A stretch of 64,000 bases of DNA from a bacterium (GTDB taxonomy: Bacteria; Electryoneota; RPQS01). The translations under genes were made by a program, and so were the position numbers. The DNA is taken from the NCBI GenBank assembly GCA_036504735.1, contig DASXUQ010000009.1, forward strand, positions 291,204 through 355,203, given 5' to 3'. A model generated the notes under the pieces. It was given only the letters and a program-made list of their open reading frames with translations, was not told where the DNA came from and did not search any database. Shown here piece after piece: positions 32,914-40,609 of the stretch (position 1 is the stretch's first letter; every line of letters begins with the position of its first letter).

Positions 32914-33779
32914 AAATGCAATCCTACATAGGATACAGTCGAACCGTTGAGAACGTTATATGCAAGGGTGCCACACTCGATGGTTGGCAAACACACGCTG
33001 TTAAGTACATGGCAGGTGAAAAGGCAAGTCACATGATTCTGTTTTATTGCGATGAGGCAGGTAACACCGGAGCGAACATTGACGACTCCAGTCAACCGTA
33101 TCACTATGTTCTCGCACTGGGAGTTGATGAGGCTAAGTGGACGAGCATTAAGACGGCTTACTACGCACTTATCAAGGCCGTGCTGCCGCGCATCGGAGTT
33201 GATAGTTCGAACTGTCCGTACCCAATCCTCCCCGCCGATTTTGAGCTACACGCATGCGAAATATGGCATCGCAAAGGTGTTCACTTCAGGAACCTGAGCA
33301 TGCACGATCGTGTTAATCTGATTCAGGGCGCGGCTGAGATTATAGATCGTCATAAATGCGAGATAGTATACGGGCGGTGTCCGAAGTCAAAGCTGGCAAA
33401 GTACTCTTCACCGGCCCATCCGCATTGGTGCGCCGCGTTGATCTGCTTGGAGCGGATCGCACGCGTCTGCACCAGAAACAACGCTCTTGCAGTTGTGGTT
33501 GCTGACCAAAACCTCGAGGTTCAGGATATGGTGAAGGACGTTGTGTCGCATTACCGGCACCATGGCCCTCCATTCGGTCCAGCTCAGAATCTGCAATGTA
33601 TCACGGACAACGTGCATTTTATGGATTCGCGTGGCAGCGAGCACATGCAACTCGCAGATGTCTGTACATGGCTGATTGCGCGTAACGAGAGACGGGCCAA
33701 CGGAATCGACCCAGCGTTGGCCCAAGCCCACAAACTCGTGAGGCAGAACGTCTCCGATTGGCGCAGCTTTCCGTACTAA
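32910..33779 (+). CDS. DUF3800 RNase H-like protein
   Basis: The core begins ILFYCDEAGNTGANID, the hallmark of DUF3800 (an acidic residue in the first strand of an RNase H-like fold). It continues to HMQLADVCTWLIARNERRAN, which carries the second conserved Asp (QLAD). The family is often found in mobile elements and defence islands and is thought to act as a nuclease; activity is not demonstrated. The frame starts with GTG at 32910, overlapping the stop of the previous gene. The first 33 to 41 residues are not typical of the family, so ATG at 33009 or 33033 may be the true start. A perfect 18-bp palindrome follows 2 nt after the stop. Confidence 0.8.
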   Translation: MKMQSYIGYSRTVENVICKGATLDGWQTHAVKYMAGEKASHMILFYCDEAGNTGANIDDSSQPYHYVLALGVDEAKWTSIKTAYYALIKAVLPRIGVDSSNCPYPILPADFELHACEIWHRKGVHFRNLSMHDRVNLIQGAAEIIDRHKCEIVYGRCPKSKLAKYSSPAHPHWCAALICLERIARVCTRNNALAVVVADQNLEVQDMVKDVVSHYRHHGPPFGPAQNLQCITDNVHFMDSRGSEHMQLADVCTWLIARNERRANGIDPALAQAHKLVRQNVSDWRSFPY

Positions 33780-33781
33780 AG

Positions 33782-33799
33782 ACTTGTATTAATACAAGT
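33782..33799. promoter_or_regulatory. perfect 18-bp palindrome, possible operator
   Basis: ACTTGTATT at 33782-33790 is the exact complement of AATACAAGT at 33791-33799. It has no loop and no T-tract, so it is more like a repressor site than a terminator. It is 28 nt upstream of the promoter at 33828. Confidence 0.5.
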
Positions 33800-33827
33800 T
33801 GTCGAATGTACATTTGTTCACTTTCCC

Positions 33828-33856
33828 TTGACAACTGGATATTCCTTTAGTATATT
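33828..33856 (+). promoter_or_regulatory. strong sigma70-type promoter of the putative small RNA
   Basis: TTGACA at 33828-33833 and TATATT at 33851-33856 with a 17-nt spacer, the same boxes and spacing as the promoter at 31742. Just downstream, CCCTGAC (33860-33866) and GTCAGGG (33872-33878) form a dyad across the predicted start, a possible operator or 5' hairpin. Confidence 0.7.
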
Positions 33857-33861
33857 ATGCC

Positions 33862-33966
33862 CTGACGACTGGTCAGGGCCGCCACTAGGCGACTCCGGGC
33901 CGCAAGGTCCCCGGCCGTCACCTTTTATGACCTTGCGGAGACACCTAGTTTTCGCGAGGTTTTTTT
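33862..33966 (+). ncRNA. putative structured small RNA of about 105 nt
   Basis: Between a consensus promoter and a T7 tract (33960-33966) there is no open frame but extensive pairing. CCGCAAGGTC (33900-33909) matches GACCTTGCGG (33929-33938). ACTAGG (33884-33889) matches CCTAGT (33944-33949), and CTCC (33893-33896) matches GGAG (33937-33940). The CCTAG strand can instead pair with the downstream CGAGG to make the terminal hairpin, so two folds compete as in an attenuator, yet no plus-strand gene follows. The next gene is on the minus strand and has its own terminator. I do not recognise an Rfam class. It may be a trans-acting RNA, or a remnant leader. Confidence 0.55.
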
Positions 33967-34006
33967 CGTCGTGACGTGGCAAGTGGCAGCACCTGCCACA
34001 ACAAAA

Positions 34007-34032
34007 CGCGCGGGGTAAGGACACCCCGCGCG
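34007..34032 (-). terminator. terminator of the cysteine synthase gene
   Basis: CGCGCGGGGT (34007-34016) pairs with ACCCCGCGCG (34023-34032), a perfect 10-bp stem with a 6-nt loop. Read on the minus strand the stem is followed by TTTTGTTG. It lies 26 nt past the stop at 34059. Confidence 0.8.
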
Positions 34033-34058
34033 GCGATATTACCGATTACTCTTTTGCG

Positions 34059-34982
34059 CTATGGTCTTCTGTACACATCCGTGCTCACATACTTCAGCCC
34101 CGAGTCGGCCAACAGTGTGACGACCTTGGCCTTTGGGCCAAGCTGCGCGGCGACCTGAAGTGCAGCGATAACGTTCGCGCCGGAAGAGGTTCCGGCAAAC
34201 AGCGCTTCTTCGCGCGCTAAACGCCGCGCCATCTCTTTGGCGTCGTCGGTTTTGACGGGCAGGATCTCATCGATGAGTGACGGTTCCCAGAGGGGCGGAG
34301 TGTAGCCGATGCCTACGCCTTCGATCTTGTGGGGTCCGGCCTGACCGCCTGTCAGCACCGCCGATTCAGCAGGTTCCACAGCGATGATTTTGATATCCGG
34401 TTTGTGCCGCTTCAGGGCTGTAGCTACGCCACGCAAAGATGCCGCCGTGCCCACGCTGTGCACAAAGGCGTCAATCTCTCCCTGGGTCTGATTCCAGATC
34501 TCCTCGCCCAGCGGAAAGTAACCCGCAATGGCATCTTCATTGTAGAGCTGGTTGGTCCAGTAGGTGTCAGGCTCCATGCTGATCTCGCGCGCCGCTTCAA
34601 TCATATCCAGAATCAGTTTCTTGGTGGTCAGCCCGCCCTCGCTGCGGACCAGCGTCAACTCCGCCCCCAGCGCCGTCATCTGATCGAGCTTCTCGCGGCT
34701 GAAGGCATCGGACGAGACAATCTGCAGCGGATAGCCTTTGGCCGCGCAGACCAGCGCCAGCGATGCACCTGTGCTGCCGCCCGTGTATTCGACCACGCGG
34801 CCACCGGGCTTCAGGCGGCCATCTTCTTCCGCCCGCGAAATCACCGCCAGCGCCATCCGGTCTTTCATGCTGCCGGTGGGATTCTCCCATTCGAGCTTCA
34901 CAAAAATGTTCGCGCCGTGGGGTGGAACCACCTTGCGCAACCGAACCAGGGATGTATTGCCAATCGCATCGAGAATATGCAT
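34059..34982 (-). CDS. cysteine synthase-family PLP enzyme (CysK/CysM type)
   Basis: A 307-residue fold-type II PLP enzyme that makes cysteine from O-acetylserine or a similar activated serine. The PLP lysine lies in ENPTGSMKDRMA (about residue 40), the phosphate loop in GGSTGASLALVCAA and the asparagine/serine loop in GTSSGANVIAA; VEPAESAVLTGG and GVGIGYTPP are also family signatures. The start at 34982 (MHILDAIGNT) is supported by GGAGG 9 nt upstream; an ORF extension of 21 residues upstream is not conserved. It is divergent from the beta-propeller gene, with 68 nt between the starts, and ends at a strong hairpin. The fold cannot separate CysK from CysM or cystathionine beta-synthase-like forms. 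Confidence 0.9.
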   Translation of the reverse strand: MHILDAIGNTSLVRLRKVVPPHGANIFVKLEWENPTGSMKDRMALAVISRAEEDGRLKPGGRVVEYTGGSTGASLALVCAAKGYPLQIVSSDAFSREKLDQMTALGAELTLVRSEGGLTTKKLILDMIEAAREISMEPDTYWTNQLYNEDAIAGYFPLGEEIWNQTQGEIDAFVHSVGTAASLRGVATALKRHKPDIKIIAVEPAESAVLTGGQAGPHKIEGVGIGYTPPLWEPSLIDEILPVKTDDAKEMARRLAREEALFAGTSSGANVIAALQVAAQLGPKAKVVTLLADSGLKYVSTDVYRRP

Positions 34983-35050
34983 GGAGTGAGCCCTCCGTGT
35001 TATCTGCCTTTCCACCAAGTTAGTATCGCGGTCCCTCAAAGTCAAGACTT

Positions 35051-35974
35051 ATGAGATTTGATTTCAAAACCTTGTTCACGCTCAGCGTGTTGCTCTGTTT
35101 GCCGCTGTCGCTGCTTGCCCAGCCGGACAGCACGGCCGGCAAGCGTCACGCGCAGGAGCCCGAGCGGATCCTGTGGATGGAGAATGTGCAGAATGCCTAT
35201 CCGCGCTGGTCAAAGGATGGCTCGAAGATTCTCTTCCAGTCTAACCGCAGCGGCAAATGGCAGATCTATGTCATGAACCGCGACGGCTGGCACGAGGGCC
35301 AGATTACCCGCGACAGTTCCAACAACAATTTGCCGGACTGGTCGCCGGATAATTCCATGCTGGCCTTTGTCTCGGACCGTGGCGGAAATGAAGATGTCTA
35401 TGTGATGAGCATGGATGGCCGGGGGCTGAAGAATCTCTCCAATCATCCCGGACGGGACATTCATCCCTACTGGGCGCCGGACGGCAAAAGCCTGCTGTTC
35501 AATTCCAACCGGGACCGGGCAGACGGCTTCGAAATCTACCGCGTGAATGTGGACGGCAGCAAACTGAAGCGGCTGACCAACAGCCCCGATGTCAAAACCT
35601 GTGCGCGGTTCTCACCTGACGGAAAGAAGATTGTCTATCTCAGCGGCGGAACCAATGATGATGTGGTGGTGATGAATGCCAACGGTACCAACCCCGTCAA
35701 CCTGACCAAGAGTGCCGCGGCGGAAGGCTGGCCGGCCTGGTCGCCGGATGGAAAAAGAATTATCTATTCCTGCGATGAGCCCGGCACCTTCAGCCTCTAT
35801 TTTATCCATCCCGACGGCTCCGCGCGCCGGCAAATCACCTTTCCCCAGCCGCCGTACCGCGATGCCCGCGCCATGATTTCTCCCGACGGTTCCATGCTGG
35901 TGTTCAACCGCCAGACGGAAACCACCATCGGCATCTACACTCTGAACCTTCCCGCCTCAAACGCGACAAAGTAA
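35051..35974 (+). CDS. TolB-like WD40/PD40 beta-propeller secreted protein
   Basis: A 307-residue exported protein (signal KTLFTLSVLLCLPLSLLAQ) with six PD40 repeats of the type WSPDGKxIxFxSxRxGxxxIYxMN: RWSKDGSKILFQSNRSG, WSPDNSMLAFVSDRGGNED, WAPDGKSLLFNSNRD, FSPDGKKIVYLSG, WSPDGKRIIYSCDE and ISPDGSMLVFNRQTE. These build a TolB-like propeller, usually a protein-binding platform in the periplasm. There is no TolB N-terminal domain. It is transcribed away from the cysteine synthase gene and followed after 27 nt by a regulatory-like protein gene. Its binding partner is unknown. Confidence 0.88.
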   Translation: MRFDFKTLFTLSVLLCLPLSLLAQPDSTAGKRHAQEPERILWMENVQNAYPRWSKDGSKILFQSNRSGKWQIYVMNRDGWHEGQITRDSSNNNLPDWSPDNSMLAFVSDRGGNEDVYVMSMDGRGLKNLSNHPGRDIHPYWAPDGKSLLFNSNRDRADGFEIYRVNVDGSKLKRLTNSPDVKTCARFSPDGKKIVYLSGGTNDDVVVMNANGTNPVNLTKSAAAEGWPAWSPDGKRIIYSCDEPGTFSLYFIHPDGSARRQITFPQPPYRDARAMISPDGSMLVFNRQTETTIGIYTLNLPASNATK

Positions 35975-36001
35975 CGGGACCAGAGAGAACCGCGCCTTCC
36001 C

Positions 36002-36676
36002 ATGCCCAGCCTGCGTCTTTTCCTTTTCGCGATGTTAACCGTCCTGTCCGCCCGTGCTGCCGAGCCGCTGTGGGTGCAGGATGATTGCTACATGCGCTAC
36101 AATCCGGACAAGACCGGCCCCGGACGCAGCACGCTGGTAGGGTATGTGTTCGACAAGGACCGCAATCTGCCCATCCGCAACGCCGAAATTGCGCTCGCGG
36201 CGGATTTTGTGGATTCAACAGGCGGCGGCCATACCTGCTGCTGTTACCGCGCTCGAAGTAATGAGCAGGGCCGCTATGCCGTGCAGGACATTGCTCCCGG
36301 CTACCGCACCCTGTCCGTCACTGCGGACGGTTACTGGACCTACTTTCAGGAAATCACCATCACGCAGGACACCGCGCGGATCGCCAATTTCGAGTTGTCC
36401 GCTGCCACCCCTCACGATTCCCTGCTTTCCGGGTCGGTCACAGGCCGCGTGTGGGATGCCGTGCGCCGCCTGCCCCTTGCCGGTGTCACGGTCTCCGACA
36501 GCACCCATTCCGCCCTCACCGATGCCGACGGCGTCTTCCTGCTGCCCAATCTTTCCCCCGGCGGGCATATCCTGAGTTTCACGCATCCCGGTTACATCTT
36601 GGAGCAACATCTTGTCATCATCACCACCGCCTTTTGCTCTGAAGACGTGATCTTAAAGCCCATGCTACGGCCATAG
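36002..36676 (+). CDS. secreted protein with two carboxypeptidase-regulatory-like domains
   Basis: A 224-residue exported protein with a short signal (LRLFLFAMLTVLSARAA) and two beta-sandwich domains. The first covers about residues 40-130 (LVGYVFDKDRNLPIRNAEIA, then GYRTLSVTADGYWT) and the second about 143-222 (SVTGRVWDAVRRLPLAGVTV, then GHILSFTHPGYI), the CarboxypepD_reg-like/transthyretin-like repeat pattern. A CCC motif lies at about residues 79-81 (HTCCCYRA). The next gene encodes a longer protein of the same class, so these are probably related cell-surface or periplasmic adhesion or binding proteins; no enzymatic domain is visible. Confidence 0.8.
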   Translation: MPSLRLFLFAMLTVLSARAAEPLWVQDDCYMRYNPDKTGPGRSTLVGYVFDKDRNLPIRNAEIALAADFVDSTGGGHTCCCYRARSNEQGRYAVQDIAPGYRTLSVTADGYWTYFQEITITQDTARIANFELSAATPHDSLLSGSVTGRVWDAVRRLPLAGVTVSDSTHSALTDADGVFLLPNLSPGGHILSFTHPGYILEQHLVIITTAFCSEDVILKPMLRP

Positions 36677-36758
36677 CCGACTCCCGTCAAGACGTGGCCA
36701 AAGGCCGCGTGTCGGAGCGGAGGACCTAAGACCCGCCCGTTAATCTAAGAACATCCTT

Positions 36759-38018
36759 ATGCAACCTGCCCTTCGATTCCCATCACGTGTCATTGCTCTG
36801 GCCGCTGCAATGCTGCTGCTTGCCGCAATGGTCTTTGCGCAGACGGGTGCGATCAAGGGCCATGTGGTCGATGAAATCGGGGACGGGATCAACCGCTCCT
36901 TTGTCGTCGCGCTGCATGCGGACTCCGCAACGATGGCCAACAGGCAGGATGGAAGTTATGTTCTCCGTGGTTTGCCGGCAGGCTTCGATACCCTGAAATT
37001 CTCCGCCGCCGGATATAGCATTGTCTATCAACCGGTTGTGGTAATCGCGGACTCCGAAATTGTTGTAGATCAAGTAATGATGGAAGCCAGCTCCTGGACA
37101 GATGGTGATTACCATTTTCCTTCGGATGTTCTGCCTCGAATGGAAACCAAGCGGGGGCACTCCTCCATTATTGGAAAAATTCTGCCGCTAATTCCGCGCG
37201 AACGACTCGCTCGTCCGACGTATGTCGTACTGTGGAAGGACGGCATTGATGAGCGGGGCAATGGCTACACGACGCAGCTCACCTATCATGGGAAGATCAC
37301 AGAGGATGGCACCTTCGTCATAGATGATGTTGAGCCGGGCTGCTATTCGGTCGTCGCACGCCGGTCAGGCTTCTATGCGGAAACGCGTAAAATACGGGTG
37401 GAGGCGAATCAAACCATCCGGCTGGATTTTCCGCTCTGTTGGCCCGGGGGTCGTGACACCACACAACCCGCCTCGGTATTGGGTCGGCTCTGGAATCAGA
37501 AATCCCGCGCTCCATTTACCGGCGCCTCGGCTACGCTCTTTGAAAAAGGTGGGTCGACGGTTCAAACAGATGCCTTCGGAATGTACTGTTTCCAAAATGT
37601 GACACGCGGAACGCATCTTCTAAAGCTCTCTGCTTCGGGTTACGCCACCGAATGGGTCTCTTTCAATGTCGAGAACGGGATGACAAACTGGGTGCATGAG
37701 AGTATGCTCCGTCCAGCCTGGGTCCCGGACCCTCAACTGGGCACAGTCAAAGGCCATGTCTTCGAACGCGATATTTATGATCCTGCCATGGGTGCTGTTG
37801 TAATGTTGCTGGATACATCCTACAAGTCGCATCCGGGCTCGTCGTTAAAAAGTTATCTCCGTAGCCACGCCGATATCAAAAACCGCGGATACATTCTGCG
37901 GGACATCAAACCGGGCCGCTACATTCTAAGAGTTGACGCCGTAGGTTACTCGCGCCAAGAAAAAGAGGTGATCGTTGCCGCAGATTCTGTCAGCATCGAG
38001 AACATCCAAATGCGATAG
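36759..38018 (+). CDS. secreted protein with multiple carboxypeptidase-regulatory-like domains
   Basis: A 419-residue exported protein (signal VIALAAAMLLLAAMVFAQ) built from four transthyretin-like units: IKGHVVDEIGDGINRSFVVA from residue 31, a divergent unit near 120-210, VLGRLWNQKSRAPFTGASAT near 235 and VKGHVFERDIYDPAMGAVVM near 327. Each unit ends in a GxxxLxxSAxGY-type segment. Such repeats act as beta-sandwich spacers in envelope proteins, such as TonB-dependent receptor N-terminal domains. There is no barrel or enzymatic domain here. It is 82 nt downstream of the shorter homologue, with a GC-rich palindromic remnant in between, and ends ahead of a 338-nt non-coding stretch. Confidence 0.8.
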   Translation: MQPALRFPSRVIALAAAMLLLAAMVFAQTGAIKGHVVDEIGDGINRSFVVALHADSATMANRQDGSYVLRGLPAGFDTLKFSAAGYSIVYQPVVVIADSEIVVDQVMMEASSWTDGDYHFPSDVLPRMETKRGHSSIIGKILPLIPRERLARPTYVVLWKDGIDERGNGYTTQLTYHGKITEDGTFVIDDVEPGCYSVVARRSGFYAETRKIRVEANQTIRLDFPLCWPGGRDTTQPASVLGRLWNQKSRAPFTGASATLFEKGGSTVQTDAFGMYCFQNVTRGTHLLKLSASGYATEWVSFNVENGMTNWVHESMLRPAWVPDPQLGTVKGHVFERDIYDPAMGAVVMLLDTSYKSHPGSSLKSYLRSHADIKNRGYILRDIKPGRYILRVDAVGYSRQEKEVIVAADSVSIENIQMR

Positions 38019-38258
38019 GCGCTAATCCAAGGGGAAGAAATCGAGAACCGGTCTTCCACACCGCATTTTCCCGCGTCGCCTGACCATTGCTCAAAACGCC
38101 GCCGACCACCAAGTAGCGTGACGCACTGTACGACTGCCACCACCTGTTTTCGCAGGCTGTCTCTTCCTCGGAACCCCATCTCTTCTTTTAAGGTTTAATA
38201 CGACACACTGGATCTAAGAGTGACACAATTATGAATCGGTATCGTTGAATTCCTCACC
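38019..38258. other. non-coding stretch before the acyl-CoA-dehydrogenase-like gene
   Basis: I see no gene in this stretch. It is moderately AT-rich in its second half and contains no recognisable promoter of high quality. The part from 38259 holds structured leader elements described separately. Confidence 0.5.
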
Positions 38259-38346
38259 GGCCTGATGGGATCAGGCCCAAACTGCTGATCGCTATGACCT
38301 AAGCTCCGGCTTGTTGCCCCTGCTTGGCCGTGGCATCGGTCAAGCA
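38259..38346 (+). promoter_or_regulatory. two leader hairpins upstream of the acyl-CoA-dehydrogenase-like gene
   Basis: GGCCTGAT (38259-38266) pairs with ATCAGGCC (38270-38277). TGCTTGGCCG (38321-38330) pairs with CGGTCAAGCA (38337-38346), ending directly at the ribosome-binding site AAGGAG (38346-38351) of the gene at 38357. The second hairpin is placed so that its stability could affect translation initiation. No riboswitch class is recognised. Confidence 0.45.
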
Positions 38347-38356
38347 AGGAGCAAAC

Positions 38357-39487
38357 ATGAGTACGAACGGAGAGAATTTCCGGGACGCGCTGGAGCAGAT
38401 CTGCATGGATGTCATCGCCCCCAATGCGGCGGCGGTGGATCGCAGCGGCAGTTTCCCGCAACAGTCCGTAGACGCGCTGAAGGCGGCAGGACTATTGGGG
38501 GCGGTCAGCGCCAAAGAGGTCGGTGGTTTGGGTTTAGGAATGCGCGGCGCGGCAGACATCGTGCGGCGCACCGCCGAGGCGTGCGGCTCCACCGCTATGG
38601 TGGTGTGCATGCACTTCTGCGGCACAGCGGTGCTGGAAGCTTATGGCGACAAAGAGACGCGCCGGGCCGCGGCCTCGGGCGCGCATTTCAGCACGCTCGC
38701 CTTCAGTGAAGCCGGATCGCGCAGCCACTTCTGGTCTCCGGTCAGCACCGCCCGCACCAACGGCAGAGGTGTGATGCTCGATGCCAAAAAGAGTTGGGTC
38801 ACGTCGGCTACCACCGCCACGGCCTATGTGTGGTCCTCTAAGCCCTTGAACGCAGAAGGGTTAAGTACCCTTTGGCTGGTGCCGGCCAAGACCCAAGGCC
38901 TCACCGTGTACGGCCCGTTTGACGGCTTGGGCTTGCGGGGCAATGACTCCTCGCCGATTGCGGCGGCTGGGGTGCATGTGCCTACCACGGCGATGCTCGG
39001 CGCGGACGGCCAGGGCTTTGACATTATGATGGGCACTGTGCTGCCGATGTTCAGTGTGCTGAATGCCGCCTGCACCATTGGTCTGATGGAAGGCGCCGTC
39101 AAGCGCACGGCAACACATGCCGCGGACATCCGCCATAGTGATACCGGTACGTCGCTGGCCGATCTGCCGACCGTTCGCAATTACATCGCCCGCATGCGGG
39201 TCAAGACCGATATGGCCAGAACGCTGCTCGACGATACGATCACCGCTCTCGAAGCCGGACGCGCCGACGGCATGCTGCGCGTGCTCGAATGCAAGGCGGC
39301 TGCAGGCGAAGCGGCGACGGAGGTGCTGGATACTGCCATGCGGGTCTGCGGCGGCGCTGCCTTTCGCAAGGATGTCGGCGTGGAACGTTACTTCCGCGAT
39401 GCCCGCGCCGCCGGCGTGATGGCTCCCACGACAGACGTGCTCTATGACTTCATCGGCAAGGCGGTCTGCGGACTGCCGCTCTTCTAA
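38357..39487 (+). CDS. acyl-CoA dehydrogenase-superfamily flavoprotein
   Basis: A 376-residue FAD-dependent protein of the acyl-CoA dehydrogenase fold. It has an N-terminal helical domain (ENFRDALEQICMDVI), the central FAD/substrate segment TLAFSEAGSRSHFWSPVSTA and KKSWVTSATTATAYVWS, and a C-terminal helical bundle with VCGGAAFRKDVGVERYFRDA, which resembles the GGxGY...R.yRDa pattern. The loop that carries the catalytic Glu in short-chain dehydrogenases reads MAPTTDVLYDFIGK, without a Glu. The enzyme may therefore be a monooxygenase- or hydroxylase-like member or use a base elsewhere; this is inference. AAGGAG 5 nt before ATG 38357 decides the start. The PhnD-like gene follows after 15 nt. 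Confidence 0.82.
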   Translation: MSTNGENFRDALEQICMDVIAPNAAAVDRSGSFPQQSVDALKAAGLLGAVSAKEVGGLGLGMRGAADIVRRTAEACGSTAMVVCMHFCGTAVLEAYGDKETRRAAASGAHFSTLAFSEAGSRSHFWSPVSTARTNGRGVMLDAKKSWVTSATTATAYVWSSKPLNAEGLSTLWLVPAKTQGLTVYGPFDGLGLRGNDSSPIAAAGVHVPTTAMLGADGQGFDIMMGTVLPMFSVLNAACTIGLMEGAVKRTATHAADIRHSDTGTSLADLPTVRNYIARMRVKTDMARTLLDDTITALEAGRADGMLRVLECKAAAGEAATEVLDTAMRVCGGAAFRKDVGVERYFRDARAAGVMAPTTDVLYDFIGKAVCGLPLF

Positions 39488-39502
39488 AAAGGAACGAAAC
39501 CG

Positions 39503-40363
39503 ATGAATGATTCAACCCTGATACTCGGAGCGGTGGCTTACGATCCTAAAGTGGTCACCATCTGGAACGGCTTCCGCGACTACTTCCGCGCCCACGGTCT
39601 CGCCTTCGACTACATTCTCTTTTCCAACTATGAGCGGCAGGTGCAGGCGCACTTTGCCGGCGTCATCCATGTCGCCTGGAATTCACCCTTAGCCTGGCTC
39701 CAATCGCAGCAGCTTGCCGCCTCGCGGGGACGCCGCGCCGAAGCCATCTGCATGCGGGACAGTGATCGCGATCTGACCTCCGTGGTGCTGGTGCGCGCGG
39801 ACAGCGCCATTGCTACGGTCACCGATCTAACAGGCAAACGTGTCGCCGTCGGAGCCAAGGATTCGCCGCAAGCCACGCTCATCCCTCTCGAACATCTTTC
39901 GCAAGCCGGCCTGAAACCCAACACAGATTTCGCTGTCATTTCCTTCGAAGTGCTGGTTGGTTTGCATGGCGATCACATTGGCGGCGAACGCGATGCCGTC
40001 GGCGCGCTCTTGGATGGGACCGCCGATGCCGCCTGCATCCTTGAAGGCAACCACGCCGCCTTTCTGGCCGATGGCACACTCCCCAGCCATGCAACCCGCA
40101 TCCTCTCCCGCACGACCCCTTTCGATCACTGCAATTTCACCGTACTCGACGGCGCACCGGCTGAACAGGTAAACCGTTTTCGAGAGCTGCTGCTGGCCAT
40201 GAGCTATGCTGATCCGCAGGTCAAGCCGCTCTTGGATCTCGAAGGCCTGAAATGCTGGAAGCCCGGCCGCACCAGCGGTTATGCGGTGCTGACCGATGCC
40301 GTCGAACGCTTTGGCACCTTAAGAGAATTTGTCCGCAGCAGCGCCGCCGCCATTCCGTCCTGA
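39503..40363 (+). CDS. PhnD/SsuA-like periplasmic-binding-fold protein without signal peptide
   Basis: A 286-residue protein of the phosphonate/phosphite-type substrate-binding fold (PhnD-like): LILGAVAYDPKVVTIWNGFR, then ATVTDLTGKRVAVGAKDSPQ, then LLDGTADAACILEGNHAAFL. Binding proteins normally have a signal peptide; this one starts directly at the fold (MNDSTLILGAVAYDP) and so is likely cytoplasmic. No ABC permease or ATPase lies nearby. With the flavoprotein gene 15 nt upstream it forms a two-gene unit ended by a strong terminator at 40387. It could bind the flavoprotein's substrate, or act as an enzyme or sensor; this is unresolved. Confidence 0.78.
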   Translation: MNDSTLILGAVAYDPKVVTIWNGFRDYFRAHGLAFDYILFSNYERQVQAHFAGVIHVAWNSPLAWLQSQQLAASRGRRAEAICMRDSDRDLTSVVLVRADSAIATVTDLTGKRVAVGAKDSPQATLIPLEHLSQAGLKPNTDFAVISFEVLVGLHGDHIGGERDAVGALLDGTADAACILEGNHAAFLADGTLPSHATRILSRTTPFDHCNFTVLDGAPAEQVNRFRELLLAMSYADPQVKPLLDLEGLKCWKPGRTSGYAVLTDAVERFGTLREFVRSSAAAIPS

Positions 40364-40386
40364 AAGCCCGAACCACTTTGCTTTGG

Positions 40387-40413
40387 AGGCGCACTTACCG
40401 TGCGCCTTTTTTT
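40387..40413 (+). terminator. rho-independent terminator
   Basis: AGGCGCAC (40387-40394) pairs with GTGCGCCT (40400-40407), with loop TTACC and a T tract from 40407 to 40413. It ends the flavoprotein/PhnD-like transcription unit. Confidence 0.9.
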
Positions 40414-40429
40414 CTCTGCGGCCAAACCC

Positions 40430-40459
40430 TTGACAAACTGTCCTCCTATGTGCTATTAT
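40430..40459 (+). promoter_or_regulatory. sigma70-type promoter of the ABM-like gene
   Basis: TTGACA at 40430-40435 and TATTAT at 40454-40459 are 18 nt apart, 17 nt after a terminator. The leader to the start at 40610 is about 145 nt and holds an AAGGAGGT box at 40599-40606. Confidence 0.72.
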
Positions 40460-40609
40460 TACTGTGCGGCTAACAACTTGGCCCTTGTAAAGATGCACGT
40501 ATTCTATGGCCCGCTTTACTGATCATTTTCAGATTTTCAGTCCGCGCGCCGGGCGAGGTCTCGCTCAGCGGACCTTTCAGTATTTCAGATTTTTCTTCAA
40601 GGAGGTCTT

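Noticed and set aside
33862-33966. Assignment of the RNA to 6S RNA, SRP RNA or a known riboswitch
   Set aside because: Length and conserved core sequences of those classes do not match by eye; left unclassified.
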